Part shown: in pieces, positions 10,676-24,506 of the stretch
Layout: each line of letters starts with the position of its first letter
Position numbering within the stretch: position 1 is the stretch's first letter
From: Serpula lacrymans var. lacrymans S7.9
Taxonomy: Eukaryota; Basidiomycota; Agaricomycetes; Boletales; Serpulaceae
Assembly: GCF_000218685.1 (NCBI RefSeq)
Contig: NW_006763294.1
Coordinates: forward strand, 1,183,577 to 1,247,576
Direction of reading: 5' to 3'
Length of the DNA stretch: 64,000 bases
Made by a program: the position numbers and the translations under genes
Notes under the pieces: generated by a model
What the model saw: the letters and a program-made list of their open reading frames with translations, nothing else
What the model was told of the DNA's origin: nothing
Database searches by the model: none

Positions 10676-12987
10676 TATAATTATATTGCGTGTGAGTAGT
10701 GGTCTTTGCCATTACTCTCTAAAGTATATTCAACACATGGTTTACAGTAGGCTGACTTGAATCTTCATTTTTATTTTTCATCCTTCTGCTGTCGATCTAC
10801 TCCGCTGTTGTCTTTTGTCTTTTGTTACTCACGATACCCGTGGACCGAAACCCACCCAACAGATTATGTAGCCGCTTCAGACATTGTACTTGTAAACCAT
10901 TTTACATGTGTTAATCGCCTTGACTGTCTTGAGTACTGGTGCTCTTCGAGATCTGTCTCACTACTTTCAATATTCGCACCTTTTAAAAGTTTCGATCATA
11001 CAGGAACCATAAATGGTGCCGCATCACGTTCATGTCAACGTTGTTACTTAGTCTTTTGCGAACTTGCTGGTTCCTCGTGCTAACTTGTAGGTCCGCAACA
11101 GTCCCTAAGGTGGTTTTTAATCTTGTTCTGCTATCCATGTGATTTCCGTACTGTACTCCGAAGTGTATATCTGCCTCTTTGACTTTTTTGACCCCATGAC
11201 TTCGTCCTCAAGGACCTTGCGTTCATCGGTGGCTATAGTATTGGAAGCCTGCCTCCAATTGCCACAGCCATTTGCCTTGACTTGGCAACATTTGCGTACT
11301 AAAGAGGACGGTATCGTGATCCATGATCCTGCCTGTTTCCTCCGCAGCTGCAAGATGCACAAGTCAGGAAGTTTCCACACTCTGTCCTCCATCTTGATGG
11401 CCATTTGGGGTTCTCGGATATGTTCCAGAAAATGGCGACGATGATTCGTTGACAAATGGGCCGAACTTGAAGCCTTGAAGGATCCCAATCGTGCACTCAC
11501 AGTGTCCATGTAAAAAACAGTTTCTGGTATCTGAGACAATGATGGCCTTTTCAAGCTGGTGAGTCTAAGGTACACTTTGTTTGGCGAAAAAATGGGTGTA
11601 ATGTTAACGTTATGCATGCTACAGGTGTGTGAAAGACTGGTACTACTGTATATCCTTTCACACCCTTCATGAATTCATTTGGTTGTGGCCTCAGGCAAAT
11701 TTAGATTAGTCCGAGGAACACCTAAGGGCTAGAACTGGACACAACTTTTGCTATAAGCTAAATATTACACTTTTCCAAACCGCCTTCATCAACCAATGAA
11801 CTCACGGAATCCTGACTTTGCATTTGCATAGACGCTACCGTCAGGTCTCGAGCCATAACGGAAGTCCGTCATATCTGATAACCTCCCGCAGTATGACATT
11901 CTGCGTATCTGTCTGAACTAGTTCATTTTTAGCATTACACGCTCAACGGGAATCTCCACGAAGATCTCACTGCCAGCGGGCAACCTCTCCATATCGATGC
12001 GTTTCCCTGAACCTTGCTGATACGACTGTGGTGCTGATTATGCCCCACAGGCTACATCCTGGTTTTTAATCTCGTGGCAGGTGACCGCTGAAAGACTGCA
12101 ACAAGGTAGGCGTCAGGAGTAGTTATGGCATTTTTGGCACGTTTCTCTCCTATCTACCGCTTTCTTGCGTCCTGAGGACTGGCTGCACTGCAAAGTTGCT
12201 GTCTCGTACATGTGTTCTTTGCTTTATGGCTGTACTTCCCTGTTATTTCAGGCGTTCAAGCAAAATATATTGCCCACATAGCGCCTTACGGGGTAATCCT
12301 TCGACTTCGTGGGGGGCGCTTGCTGTGGTTAGATCATCGTGTTCCTTCCATCATGGAGGCCAGAAATACTTAGCTCCATTCTTTTCGGCCTGCAATTCTC
12401 TTGCATGTAAAGCAGGCATTCGGGCTACCTCCCAGCCCCTAGCCCTTTTTTCTTCAATGCCACGCCTTTTCGTCCAGTTTTGTCTTAACAACACTACCTC
12501 GATGACGGGATCCACCCCATTTCTCACATCGTCGATCATCCAGCGTTTCGCGCAATCAGCTGTCAAATATTACATCTGTTGCGCTGGCAAGTTCTCATCA
12601 TGTGCTAGGCAGCTTCCCCGTGAACACGAAGTTTTAGGGGATTTTTGTTGCTTCTCTTGGCAGGTTTGTTCACATGCTATACAGCGCTATACAGGCAGAC
12701 CTTCCGAATCAGTGTCCTCATAGCACCTGGGGCCAAGTCTTCTTAAGACTTCTGCCCTGCTGGAATCGTTCTGGTCCGAGCGGTACGATATTCGGTGCAT
12801 TCTGACGGTGATCTGTCCTTTTCTCGTGACCTTCGAGAAGAGATGCTTTCCTTCTTTGAGTGAGAGCTCGGGGCCTTTCATCGTGATACTTAAGCAATGA
12901 ACGAGCCTTTCGATTTGGTAGGCTTCCTGAGGATCGCCTTTTCTTTCTTTTCATATCGTTGTTGCGACTTCGTTTCCTATTGTCACG
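10676..12987. other. Long intergenic region with decayed sequence
   Basis: About 2.3 kb without an intact gene. A 166-codon minus-strand frame at 11117-11617 has no recognisable family. The right part (about 12170-12960) looks like decayed coding sequence on the minus strand, listed separately. Confidence 0.4.
12170..12960 (-). pseudogene. Possible decayed coding sequence, family unknown
   Basis: On the minus strand one frame reads protein-like text (CAKRWMIDDVRNGVDPVIEV, RGWEVARMPALHARELQ, EVEGLPRKALCGQYILLERL) interrupted by at least four stops. A second, very basic frame lies upstream (12718-12954). Composition and continuity across the stops suggest an old gene or transposon-derived open frame. 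I cannot name the family, and chance is not excluded. Confidence 0.2.
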
Positions 12988-14643
12988 ATGAGAGACTCTG
13001 GTATACTCCGATCTTTAGTTCTAGCTTCTATCATACATCGAGGACTCTGTGCAACATATTCAAGGACATCCAACCTCGTCGGTCAAGGCTTTATGAATGC
13101 GTTTTATTGGCAAGCTATCTCCGATCCCACCAATGGGCGTGTGTGCGTCATCTCCTTTTCTTGTTTCCTTGCCATCCCAATAGTAATACCTACAATCTAA
13201 TAGAAACTACGTCGACGATGCAACTGCCCAGAGGAGTGGGTTAGTATCCGTGTCAGGAAACACTGTAACCCTCCGCGCCGATGACAAGGCGGTTCTCAGT
13301 GCGAACGGACCTGGAAGGGACTCTTTCAGGATAGAATCCAATGCGCAGTATACCACTCATGTTGCTATGTAGGTTTAAGTGATAACTTTAGCTCGCATTA
13401 TCGGATCGACACTCACGCCCTTCCAGATTTGATATTGGCCACATGCCGGAGGGATGTGGTACTTGGCCTGCCGTATGTGAGTACTTACAGTTTTGGGCCT
13501 TACCTTTTTGTAAACTGACGAAACTATGCAGGGTGCGTATTTTCGATCCACCAGTATACACCAATGCCTTAATGTATTATTTTCATATTAAATCCATAGG
13601 GTACGTATCCCTTCCGTTAGTTAGTATGAAGCATCACTAAACTGTGTGATCGTCATACCAGGAGGTTGGTGCTAACTGGCCTAACGAAGTGGGTCACTTT
13701 GAACGTTATGTCTGAGCCATCATGACATATTTCCCCTTTCTCTTTAGGGTGAGCTGGACATAATCGAGGGTGTTAACAATGAAAGCCCGAATGAATCAAC
13801 ATTGCACACTAGTGCGGGTATGTTGTTTCATGGGTCTTCCATCTAGTCACGCGTTGACTACATCCCGAAGGCTGCACGATGCCAAACGGCCGAGATATGA
13901 GTGGGTATGTTAACGATGATACATTTTAATTCTTATATATTTGTATCTTAATCATTTCATTCCAGAACGTCTACAGGTAGTAACTGTGACGTTGACCAAA
14001 CTAATAACATGAGTTGTGGAGTGAAGCTCAGCGCCAGTGATAGCTTTGGTCCATCTTTCAATAACAATGGGGGCGGATGGTTGGTTCCCAGTTTTCTGCA
14101 AGCTTGAAGCTTAATATCACAAAATTTACAGGTATGCTATGGAGCGAACAAGCTCTGCAATCAAAATCTGGTTCTGGGACAGGTACAGTGGATCGGTACC
14201 AAGTGATGTGAAATATGCTGGCAATAGCATCAATACTGGTGCATGGGTGAGTGGATTTTTTATTGTTGCGAATTATACTTAATTAATCACCAATGTGATA
14301 GGGTACACCAGCTGCGTATTTTCCCGATACAGACTGTGACTTTGCTTCACATCTTGGTTCTCACAACATTGTCATCAACCTCACATTCTGTATGTTCTTT
14401 CATGACATGTGATAATTTCATATATTCATTTCGGGGAATGAAGGCGGCGATTGGGCTGGAAGCAGCGATGTTTATGCTTCGTCTGGATGTCCTTCGTCCT
14501 GTGTTGGTCAGTGCTCCAAGTCTTACTGATATTTGTTTTGGAATCTTATCATTGATGCGGCATGGACAGACTACGTTAACAACAACCCGACTGCTTTTAG
14601 TAATGCTTATTTCGAGTTCAATGCCTTGAACATCTACGAATAA
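12988..14643 (+). CDS. GH16 endo-1,3(4)-beta-glucanase (laminarinase-like), secreted
   Basis: Exons: 12988-13142, 13204-13368, 13427-13476, 13532, 13600, 13662-13688, 13748-13817, 13871-13904, 13966-14079, 14132-14246, 14302-14389, 14444-14506, 14570-14643; 957 nt, 318 residues, the usual length for this group. A signal peptide (about 1-21, LRSLVLASIIHRGLCA) is followed by NLVGQGFMNAFYWQAISDP. The GH16 active site is GELDIIEGVN, nucleophile and acid/base being the two Glu of ELDIIE. Later landmarks are NNNGGGWYAMERT, IKIWFWDR, INLTFCGDWAG, CPSSCVDYVNNNP and FEFNALNIYE. The enzyme should cut beta-1,3 or mixed beta-glucan outside the cell or in the wall. The conserved CGTWPAVWEVG is only restored if two single-nucleotide exons (13532 and 13600) are used. 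If those exons are not real, the gene is frameshifted. Confidence 0.85.
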
Positions 14644-14991
14644 GCGCACATCATCTCAACATGCAATTGTATCATAAGCTATATTCATACATTTATTTTA
14701 TCTTAAATGCGCGTACTTCGTATGAACTGTCAGCAAGGTTCCATATATCAATCGGTTTGCGCCAGCGCAAGAAAAGATCCTGCTGGATGATTATGTATGT
14801 CACTACCTTGACATTTTTCTGGGATTGAGTGCCATTCCTGGTTTAACGATAGCATTTTCTAGTCTGCTTTAATAGACCTAACAAAGATATGATGGTCGAA
14901 GTTACTTCCCGTTGACGGTGAACATTACCTATTTAGTAATTAATATTTCAGGGGTCTCCTTGGTTTTTCCCACTCTCTTTTATTATCTACG
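14644..14991. other. Intergenic, promoter of the GGPP synthase gene
   Basis: 348 bp between two plus-strand genes. Nothing specific is seen apart from AT-rich sequence. Confidence 0.5.
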
Positions 14992-16470
14992 ATGTCCGAG
15001 TCTACGAAATACGAAAATCTACTTTCCTCTATATCATCGCTATCGTGCTGGACACCCGCCAATGAATCTGCCTTACTCGAACCATTTACTTATATCACCG
15101 CCAAACCTGGTAAGGAAATCCGTGGTATGATGATCGATGCGTTCAACGATTGGCTCGTCGTTCCACCGGACAAACTCAAAATTATCATAAAGGTGGTCAG
15201 CATGTTACACAGCGCCAGTCTCCTTGTCGATGATATCGAGGATGATTCACAGCTGCGTCGTGGGGAACCGGGTGAGTCTGATATCCTCGTTGATAGTGTT
15301 GATCTGAGGGTCGTTGACTCTGTTGTGACGCTGGGCTGTAGTTGCGCACAAGATATACGGTGTCCCGCAGACGATAAATACCGCAAATTATGTATACTTT
15401 CTGGCTTACAAGGAACTCTTTTCTCTCAGAGGACCCGTGGCAGATTCGTCCGCTAGCGCTGATACCGGACGCCTGGTCCCAGACAACCTTGACCGTATTG
15501 TGACGGATGAGTTACTCTCTCTTCATAGAGGCCAAGGACTCGAAATATTGTGGCGTGATTCTCTGCAGTGCCCGACAGAAGAGGAGTATATTGCCATGGT
15601 GAATAATAGTTGAGCCCTAGTTCTGTATTAAAGGTGTGTGATAAGTTAGCTGAGATGAGGCGACAGAAACGGGAGGTCTATTTAGGATTGCGATAAAGCT
15701 GATGATGGCATGTGCAACCATCAATGTCGACGTGTACGTGTTCTGGAAATTCCATTATAACGCAAAGTTTGGAATATGAAGTCGCTCTGATAACAGTGAC
15801 TATGTTCCACTCGTCAATCTATTCGGTATATACTTCCAGATACGTGATGATTATATGAATCTACAAAGTACAGAGGTTAGTGCGTCGTGTTGATATCATT
15901 CTCTTGGGATCGCAGGTATGCCTTTACTGACTTTCATCCGTGCTGCATAGTATACGAATAATAAAGGATTCGCTGAAGATCTTACCGAGGGAAAGTTTTC
16001 ATTTCCCATTGTACATGGTGTACGGGCAGACCAGTCAAATCGACAAGTGTTGAGTGCGTCATCTCTTATATCGTAGTCAATGCCATTCACAGAACCTTCG
16101 ACGTCCATTCTTGCGACATGTATAATAGACGTGCTGCAAAAACGACCCTCGACGCCGACATTGAAGCATCATACAATAGGTTACTTGCGTAGCCACACAC
16201 GTTCGTTCGATTACACCTTGGGAGTGCTTCGTACACTTGAAAAGCAGGCAAGTAACGACTCGGCCTGTTATTTTTGCTGTCATGACCTTTCATCTCTTTC
16301 CATACTGAGCTGTCTGATTATCAACAATATGCTTACAAGTGATGTTTTCACTTTACTTCCAGGTACGCCTAGAGGTGGCTCGCTTGGGAGGAAATCGTGG
16401 ATTAGAGCGTATCTTGGACGGCTTGCGGGTAGAGGGAGACGTCATCGGGGATAAAGAAGTCGCCATATGA
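14992..16470 (+). CDS. BTS1: Geranylgeranyl diphosphate synthase
   Basis: Seven exons (14992-15271, 15342-15608, 15667-15733, 15797-15875, 15951-16053, 16129-16247, 16363-16470) encode 340 residues. The first Asp-rich motif is [15 protein letters not shown], the second is [11 protein letters not shown], and [11 protein letters not shown] follows; these bind the two prenyl diphosphates through Mg2+. The enzyme makes C20 geranylgeranyl diphosphate from isopentenyl and shorter allylic diphosphates, for protein prenylation, carotenoid or diterpene supply. Length and the lone position (no terpene cyclase or P450 nearby) suggest the housekeeping enzyme. The last intron (16248-16362) starts with GC (CAG|GCAAGT), a GC-AG intron. 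The end, [14 protein letters not shown]..., fits the family. Confidence 0.92.
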
Positions 16471-16643
16471 GATTATGAGTGTTGATCCAATGGTCTTGCG
16501 AGGTTGGTGCTGTAACTCCAGCGAATATTGTAGGAGAAACCTTATTAGTGGTTGTATTTTTATTATGAAAGATGCAGATTGGGGTCTCGATGTGACGACT
16601 ACAACATTGTTCAGCGTTCTTAAACTACAGTTTGGCTGAAGCG

Positions 16644-17362
16644 TTAAGAACTCAACATTTCCTCTGCCCTCTTAGCAGCCTGATCTGATGGGAAAACAGG
16701 GTAATCGACTTTTGATATCTTCGCATTCTCGATCAGAATCGTTATCCTCTTCAGTAGCACTTCTCCATTCGCCTCAAAGGTAGGAAGCTTCAACGCATTG
16801 GTGATTAAGAGCGAAGAATCGCTTAAGATTGGGTAGGGAAGATGCAAGCGCTCTGCAACCTCGGATTGGTATGGCGTCGACTGGGTACTCATCCCGAAGA
16901 TGGCAATGGTGGGTATAAGAGATAAGAGAGTGGCCACCGAATCCCGGACTACACACAGTTCCTGTATATTAAATCATATTAGCAGGGAAATCCATGAGCG
17001 CTTGTGTGGTTAATAAATGTATGGGTAAAACAAGCAGTATACAGATATCCTATTTGTGGGATGGTAATTTAGAGAATAAGTATGCGATAACTTACAGGTG
17101 TGCATCCTCTTGCTCCAGGGATTTCATCCCATCCATCTGGATTCGGAACCCCAGGTTGTCCAGTGCGCGGGTAGATGAACAACAATATAGGGCGTTCGAG
17201 AGAAAGAGCGTGTAGATCGATAGACGTGCCCATTGTTGAGGATAAGATAATGTTTAGTGGGATATCTGTCGATGGGAGATGGTCCGCGAGGCCATCGTCT
17301 TGAGGCACAGGCAGATTTGTAGGGAGAGCGCTCCAGTCTGTAGGGAGTAGCGAAGTGGACAT
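16644..17362 (-). CDS. PrxQ/BCP-like peroxiredoxin (AhpC/TSA family)
   Basis: Two exons (17096-17362, 16644-16961; 134-nt intron) give 194 residues. After YPRTGQPGVPNPDGWDEIPG comes GCTPELCVVRD, which corresponds to the PrxQ active site GCTxExCxFRD: the first Cys is the likely peroxidatic Cys and the one four residues later the resolving Cys. Then follow IAIFGMSTQSTPYQSEVA, LHLPYPILSD and a thioredoxin-fold end, YPVFPSDQAA. The insertion between YPRTG and the Cys is typical of a fungal/bacterial subgroup. It probably reduces hydroperoxides with thioredoxin. It converges with the GGPP synthase gene; the two stop codons are only 173 bp apart. Confidence 0.82.
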
Positions 17363-17914
17363 GCGTGTAGGGAATAACTTAAACGTCGTTCCAGGGGGGG
17401 CGTCGAATTGGGAAGGCCGACGGAGACAATATAATTATAAGTTCCTGAGTCCTGGAAGCTTCAATCAGTACCTGATGTACAGATTTCCTAAGCTCAAGGT
17501 AAACATATAGAATGGGTGGTGATAGAAGAACTGGGATTGAGTGCAAGATGGGAATGAAGAAGAACTTATATGTATATTCTTGATTTTTCCTTGGTACAGC
17601 ATGTATTGTAGAGAGATGGAGAACGTTTTGAATTCTAGTGAGTAGAGTGGCGATCGAGATAATAGTACGGCACTAGCGTCACATCGAGTAGAAGCAACGG
17701 GAACAAAATACATTTATGCTCGAACGTGCGGTTTCCTGTCACAACAGCCCCCACCGTAGGTTTGCGTATGACATACGAAAGGCGCTGGGATAACATTATG
17801 TGAAGTCTGCATGATATCCTCGATTTTTTTTGATGACACGATTTAGCTGGATTGCGCCTGAAGTCAACCGAAGAAAATACTAGTAAAATAGCGAGTCGAA
17901 GCGATCTTCCTTTA
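17363..17914. other. Intergenic, no gene recognised
   Basis: 5' flank of the peroxiredoxin gene and 3' flank of DUF6534 copy A. A minus-strand frame at 17465-17713 has no support. Confidence 0.45.
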
Positions 17915-19685
17915 CTAGGACTCGATAACCGGCAAATCCCACTGACGCGCAGCTCGATGAGTTGGAAAAATGGGCTTTAGCCCAACTACCACATCGCCTG
18001 AAGGGTTAGCTTCGCCCTGAGATACTTCTTTATAAACCAGGAACATAGAGTAACATCAGATTTACTTACAGTCAATGACTCCGCAGAAGAGATGCTCTGC
18101 GATGAATGAGTCCTCCTCATCTCTATTATAGTCCGTCTTCGTGGAAGTTGCTCCTCTGTGTCTCTCCGAAGCGAGGCACTGCCTTCATTGCCTTCGAATA
18201 GTGCCGTTGAACAATGATATTCTTGATGTGAATCTCGTATGAGGATACGAGCATTTAGGTTGACAAGGAGACAATTAGCATAGCTGAAAGGACGAAACGG
18301 TTTAAAAAAAGATAAACAACAAGAAAATGTGATAGCTACAGCGTGGACAAACGGAAGAGCCTATAAGCCTTGGGTCAGCAACCGTCAATATATTAGTTTG
18401 ATGGCGCCATACATTGAAATGTACAGGAAAGATCCAGAAGAAACCGATAAGAACACTGTTTCCAATGCAGTTGCGATGACCGTAATTGTTCCTGTCTATT
18501 GTCAGCTTTACCAATTTTACAACAAGGGATCTAGTCTTCTTGAAATTTGTACCCGATTTGTTGCGAAAAAGCTGAATACGGATGAGGAAATGAAGGATAG
18601 ACACAACAAGCCAACTTACGAGTCGTGTGGTTTGAATAGCAATCATGATATCACACAGACAGCTTCCTATCACCCATGTCTATATATTGTGTGAACTGAC
18701 AGCTAGTCGCAAGTAGGAAAATTGCTTACAAAATATGAGCGTTTGTCACCTCCAACGCTCACGTTCATAATATCTGCGAGCGAATTTCCGATAAACTATG
18801 AGGAATCCAATCAAAATGAAAACTCGTATTTTAGATATTTACTCACTGATTGGCCCTCTGTAATAGCAAGCCCAAATTGTCCGGATGATACCTATAAAAC
18901 ATATAACCTTATGCGTAAGGGAGAAGACCACGGAAACCTACACCTACCAGCATGATCACAATCGGGAGCGTGAGAGAACGACCTATTACCCATATTCTCC
19001 AGCAATAGAAAGCATGGACCATCATAGGTACTAGACGGACTTGATGAGCTGTTCAGACTATATAGGAAAAATACATACTTAAGCCAGCTAATGCGAAGAG
19101 GGTTGTGAATGGCCACATAGGCGGCGAAGGTTCAGCGAGATTATTCACATTGAATCCAATGACCGAGCAAGAGAGACATTGTATCGAAGCCCCAAGCCAG
19201 AACTCGTATGCTGTAAGTGCACAGCTTGAGCACACGAATAAGAAAACAAGCCAGACTGTGGTTTATTAGCTGGTGCTAGATACTTAATTTTACACAATCC
19301 ACCCACCGAAGGATTTGAGCCATTTGGAATCACTATTGAAGCTAGTATGATAGATGACTATGTCAGAGTATAAGGGTGCGAAGTTATATCAAATTATACG
19401 ATAATACCCACACATCTGCAACATAAGAACACCAACTGACATAAATGTGAATATATATCCCAAAACCTATACTCGTGATATTTTTTATTAGCAACATAAA
19501 ATATGGTTCCACATAAAGACTGTACCATCTGCCTGTCAGCATTCCTATAGCAAGCTTCTGTTAAAAAAACTGGACAAGCTACGCTAAGACGGCAGCTTAC
19601 CGATAGCTACAATAACGATTGAGTATGCCGTTTAATTCGTTAATATGATAGAAATGACTTACTAGTACGGATCGATTGAGCTCAT
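17915..19685 (-). pseudogene. DUF6534-type 7-TM protein, copy A, with an apparent frameshift
   Basis: The family is recognised from ordered landmarks on spliced exons: start MSSIDPY, YEFWLGASIQCLSC, MVHAFYCWRIWVIGRSL, GSCLCDIMIAIQTTRLV, SLVVKLVKLTI, then SYANCLLVNLNARIL and a hydrophilic tail ending ARQWDLPVIES. These proteins of mushroom genomes have seven membrane segments and unknown function. Near 18489-18500 the frame after VKLVKLTI is shifted by an apparent 2-nt deletion relative to the other copies. The sequence that follows (TVIATALETVFLS in the correct frame) is still recognisable but out of phase. No intron explains this, so the copy is likely non-functional or recently broken. Start and stop are set by analogy with copies B and C. 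Confidence 0.65.
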
Positions 19686-21560
<1,875 letters not shown>

Positions 21561-22094
21561 GAGTCTTTGTTGGACCTTCTATCGTCGTCATATATCAGTT
21601 GTATTTGTCAGTAGTGTGAATTAGCCAATGTTCTTTGTAATCCATGTATATGCCGAGCAGTGAAACAATTGTGCTTCTGGCCTGCCATGCTGGCGTTCAT
21701 TGAGTTCCATAGCGCGGTGAACACTGGAAGCTTTGTCGACACTAACACAATTGATATGGTACAAAAAGAGTTTGGATACTAGTAAGAATCAGGGCATGGT
21801 GACTGGTGCTCTCAAAGCCGACCTCCCTCCTAGGTTAAGCTCGATCTATTCGCACGGCATTTGAGCACTAAAGCTGTAGATTATAAATACTAAGCTTTGG
21901 AACATCAAGGATGAAGGCACGCAATTCACAAGGGGATGATAAAGCTTTCGGTGGCATAATACTATAATGATCCACGACGTAGATACTGACATAAATGCGG
22001 ATGTATGTTATCGAACTCACCGGATACATAATCATTTTCATAGGGGGTCTTTCAACCTTACATTCCTATGATCGATCTACCCAAGGCATACTTG
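21561..22094. other. Intergenic, 3' flank of polyubiquitin
   Basis: No gene recognised. The right end already resembles the 3' flank of DUF6534 copy C, so the duplication unit extends past the stop codons. Confidence 0.45.
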
Positions 22095-23883
22095 TCATTT
22101 CCCACTGGCGGGCATCACGATGGATGGGTGGAAGGGATATGATAGTCGGAATACTATCCTCTGAGCATTCATCGCCGACCTGCGCGAAGAGTCATGAGCT
22201 AAAGATGCTCTTGAGTGTGGCATACATTTCACCTGTGGTGGTCCCGGTATACAAGCGCCTAGTGACGGAACTCTCCCCAAAGACACGGCATTCTGGCGGT
22301 GACAAAGCGATATTTCTGAATTATGGCGGGGCCAAAGCGTAGCATTCACGTTATTGCCATTGACGCCCTCAAGTTCTCCGTCATTACCGTCGAAAAGTGC
22401 TGTTGATAACTGATAATGCTGGGATGAATTCTGGATGAAAATTCGAGCATTCAAAGTAGCCAATAGACAATTTGCGTAGCTGATAAAAATAAAATGAGCA
22501 GAAAAACATATAAGATGGAAATCAAGACTACAGCGTTGACAGGAAAGTAAACCTGACAATTCCATGTCAGGAACAAGCACTTGTGCAGTTAAGTTAAAAC
22601 GTACATTGAAAAATAAGCCCACGAGGCGACGAAGAATAGGTACGCTATTGTTATGAAGGTCGCAACAACAGTGATCATTCCTGTTTCGATGGTCAGTCTC
22701 ACCAATTTCACGACGAGAAACTGAGTCCTTTTGAATTTCGTGCCCGATTTCTTCCTTACAAGCTACAGCTCCTATATCAGATGACCGAAACAACATAGAG
22801 AAATGGTCACGGACCAGCCTTATGGTGTGAATAGTGATAACGATATCACAAAGGCAACTTAATACCACCCAAGTCTGGATTTCACACAGATCAGCGCCAA
22901 CGAAGTGTTATGATAATTGTAGGAATCAGCATACGCGGCTTATGATACTGAGAATATTAAAGCTAAGGGATAGTCCACCCGTGGGCCATATGAGCTAAAA
23001 CTTTGCTATTCAGAAACACATCAAGGAACAAGTATCCTCTTGCCACTCACAAATGATCCTTCAAATATGGCAAATACACACTGCGTGAGTGACACCTGTG
23101 TCAAGGCATCAGTGAAGAGCTTATGAAGAGCAAACTGTTACAGTTACTTACCAACATCACGGCACACGGCATGATAATAGATTGTGCTATGATCCAGATT
23201 CTCCAGCAATAAAAGGTATGAACTAAGGAAGCGACTGCAATACGTTATTGATAAATAATTATCAAGTCTACTTGAAATGCATACTTAATCCTGCCAAAAT
23301 GATGAGCACTCCCATAGGCCATGCTGTGCAGGCAAGACATCCCCAAGATGCGCTTAGCCAGAATTCGTATACTGTGAAAGCAAAACTCAAGCACTCCAAG
23401 AAAGCAACACACCACACTTAAAGAAGTCAAGCACAACTCAACATTGATAGGCTTGTAGGACTCCTCACCAAATAACTTTAACCACCACGAATCATTCTGG
23501 AATCTGGTGTGGTAGATGACTAATAACAGAAGTTATGGAAGTATATCCAGACAACCATTCAAAATGACACTCACAACACTGCATGACCAGAATACCGAAG
23601 AGCACAAAACTGAACATGTACCCCATGACCTTGATAACTTGAATCAGATAATAGTTCGGAATGATATGAAGATGTATTTACAAAGAACCCGGACCCGGGC
23701 CCGCCACTGTACATCGCAACCGTTTGTCAGATGAATACCACACCGCGACTACCAATGTCAAGCTCACTCGTTAAAGAAAACATTTGGATAACGAACACTA
23801 TATACGATTAAGCACGTTATTTTATGAAAAACGTTGAGAAAGACTTACTATGTGTCGATGGGACCCATCGTCAGAAAGCTCAT
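22095..23883 (-). CDS. DUF6534-type 7-TM protein, copy B
   Basis: Spliced exons give MSFLTMGPIDT, then YMFSFVLFGILVMQC, FIYYTRF, CVAFLECLSFAFTVYEFWLS, VHTFYCWRIWIIAQS, CLCDIVITIHTIRL, FLVVKLVRLTIETGMITVVA and SYANCLLATLNARI with a hydrophilic tail. This matches the DUF6534 architecture of seven membrane helices and a cytosolic tail; function unknown. The core exons look intact. Near the end (about 22165-22215) a 1-nt deletion relative to copy C shifts the frame, so the conserved ending (DARQWEMTSMPW) lies out of frame and the protein instead ends VMPASGK. The membrane core may still be functional. Exon borders in the N-terminal part are tentative. Confidence 0.65.
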
Positions 23884-24506
23884 GTTCCACGAAATGTGTA
23901 GGAGTGAGCAAAAAGGAATGTAAACAGGTCGTAGTTATGAGGGGGAAAAAAAACACACTGAAACGTACTTATCTTATCCCTAGACGCTAGGTTTGAAAAT
24001 AGCCACAACAATCGAATCACCAACGTGATCATCAGATGTCTTTTGTTCGCACTCCAAATCTCATGATGATGATGTGGACAACATGACTTCGGTCACTGAC
24101 CTACATGAGCATAAGGGATGGGTTTGAAAGATCGATGACTGCAACCGATGCTCGGCCTTAGTATGGGTATGAAAGGTTGAATCACTGGTCATTTAAGTCG
24201 GCCAGAGAGACACAAGGCTATGCGAGGTATCTGCCAGAGTTACGTTATTTTCAGCGTCAGCACCAAGCGCACGACAGACTTGGATCTCCGAGCAATGATT
24301 CTGATATTAGATAACATAAACTGTAGAAGATGGCGAAGCTTTGGAGCAATCATGGATGAAAACATGCACAAATCATAAGGGATGTACAGAATTCCCGCTG
24401 GCATGATCAACGACGTTGACATTAGGACACGAGTAATAATGTATGTTATCAAACTCACCAGATACACAACCATTTTCATCGGGGGGTTTCAGTTTTACAT
24501 CCTTAT
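23884..24506. other. Intergenic between DUF6534 copies B and C
   Basis: Sequence is the 5' flank of B and the 3' flank of C. No further gene is seen; the frame at 24240-24479 is not supported. Confidence 0.45.

Noticed and set aside
11117..11617. Minus-strand 166-codon open frame
   Set aside because: No recognisable domain, no splice context, no promoter; could be chance in a 2.3-kb gap.
12196..12723. Plus-strand 175-codon open frame
   Set aside because: No family features, Cys/Ser-rich composition of a random frame, and the opposite strand looks more protein-like.
14992..17362. Terpenoid biosynthetic cluster around the GGPP synthase
   Set aside because: No cyclase, P450, transporter or other tailoring gene lies nearby; neighbours are a glucanase and a peroxiredoxin.
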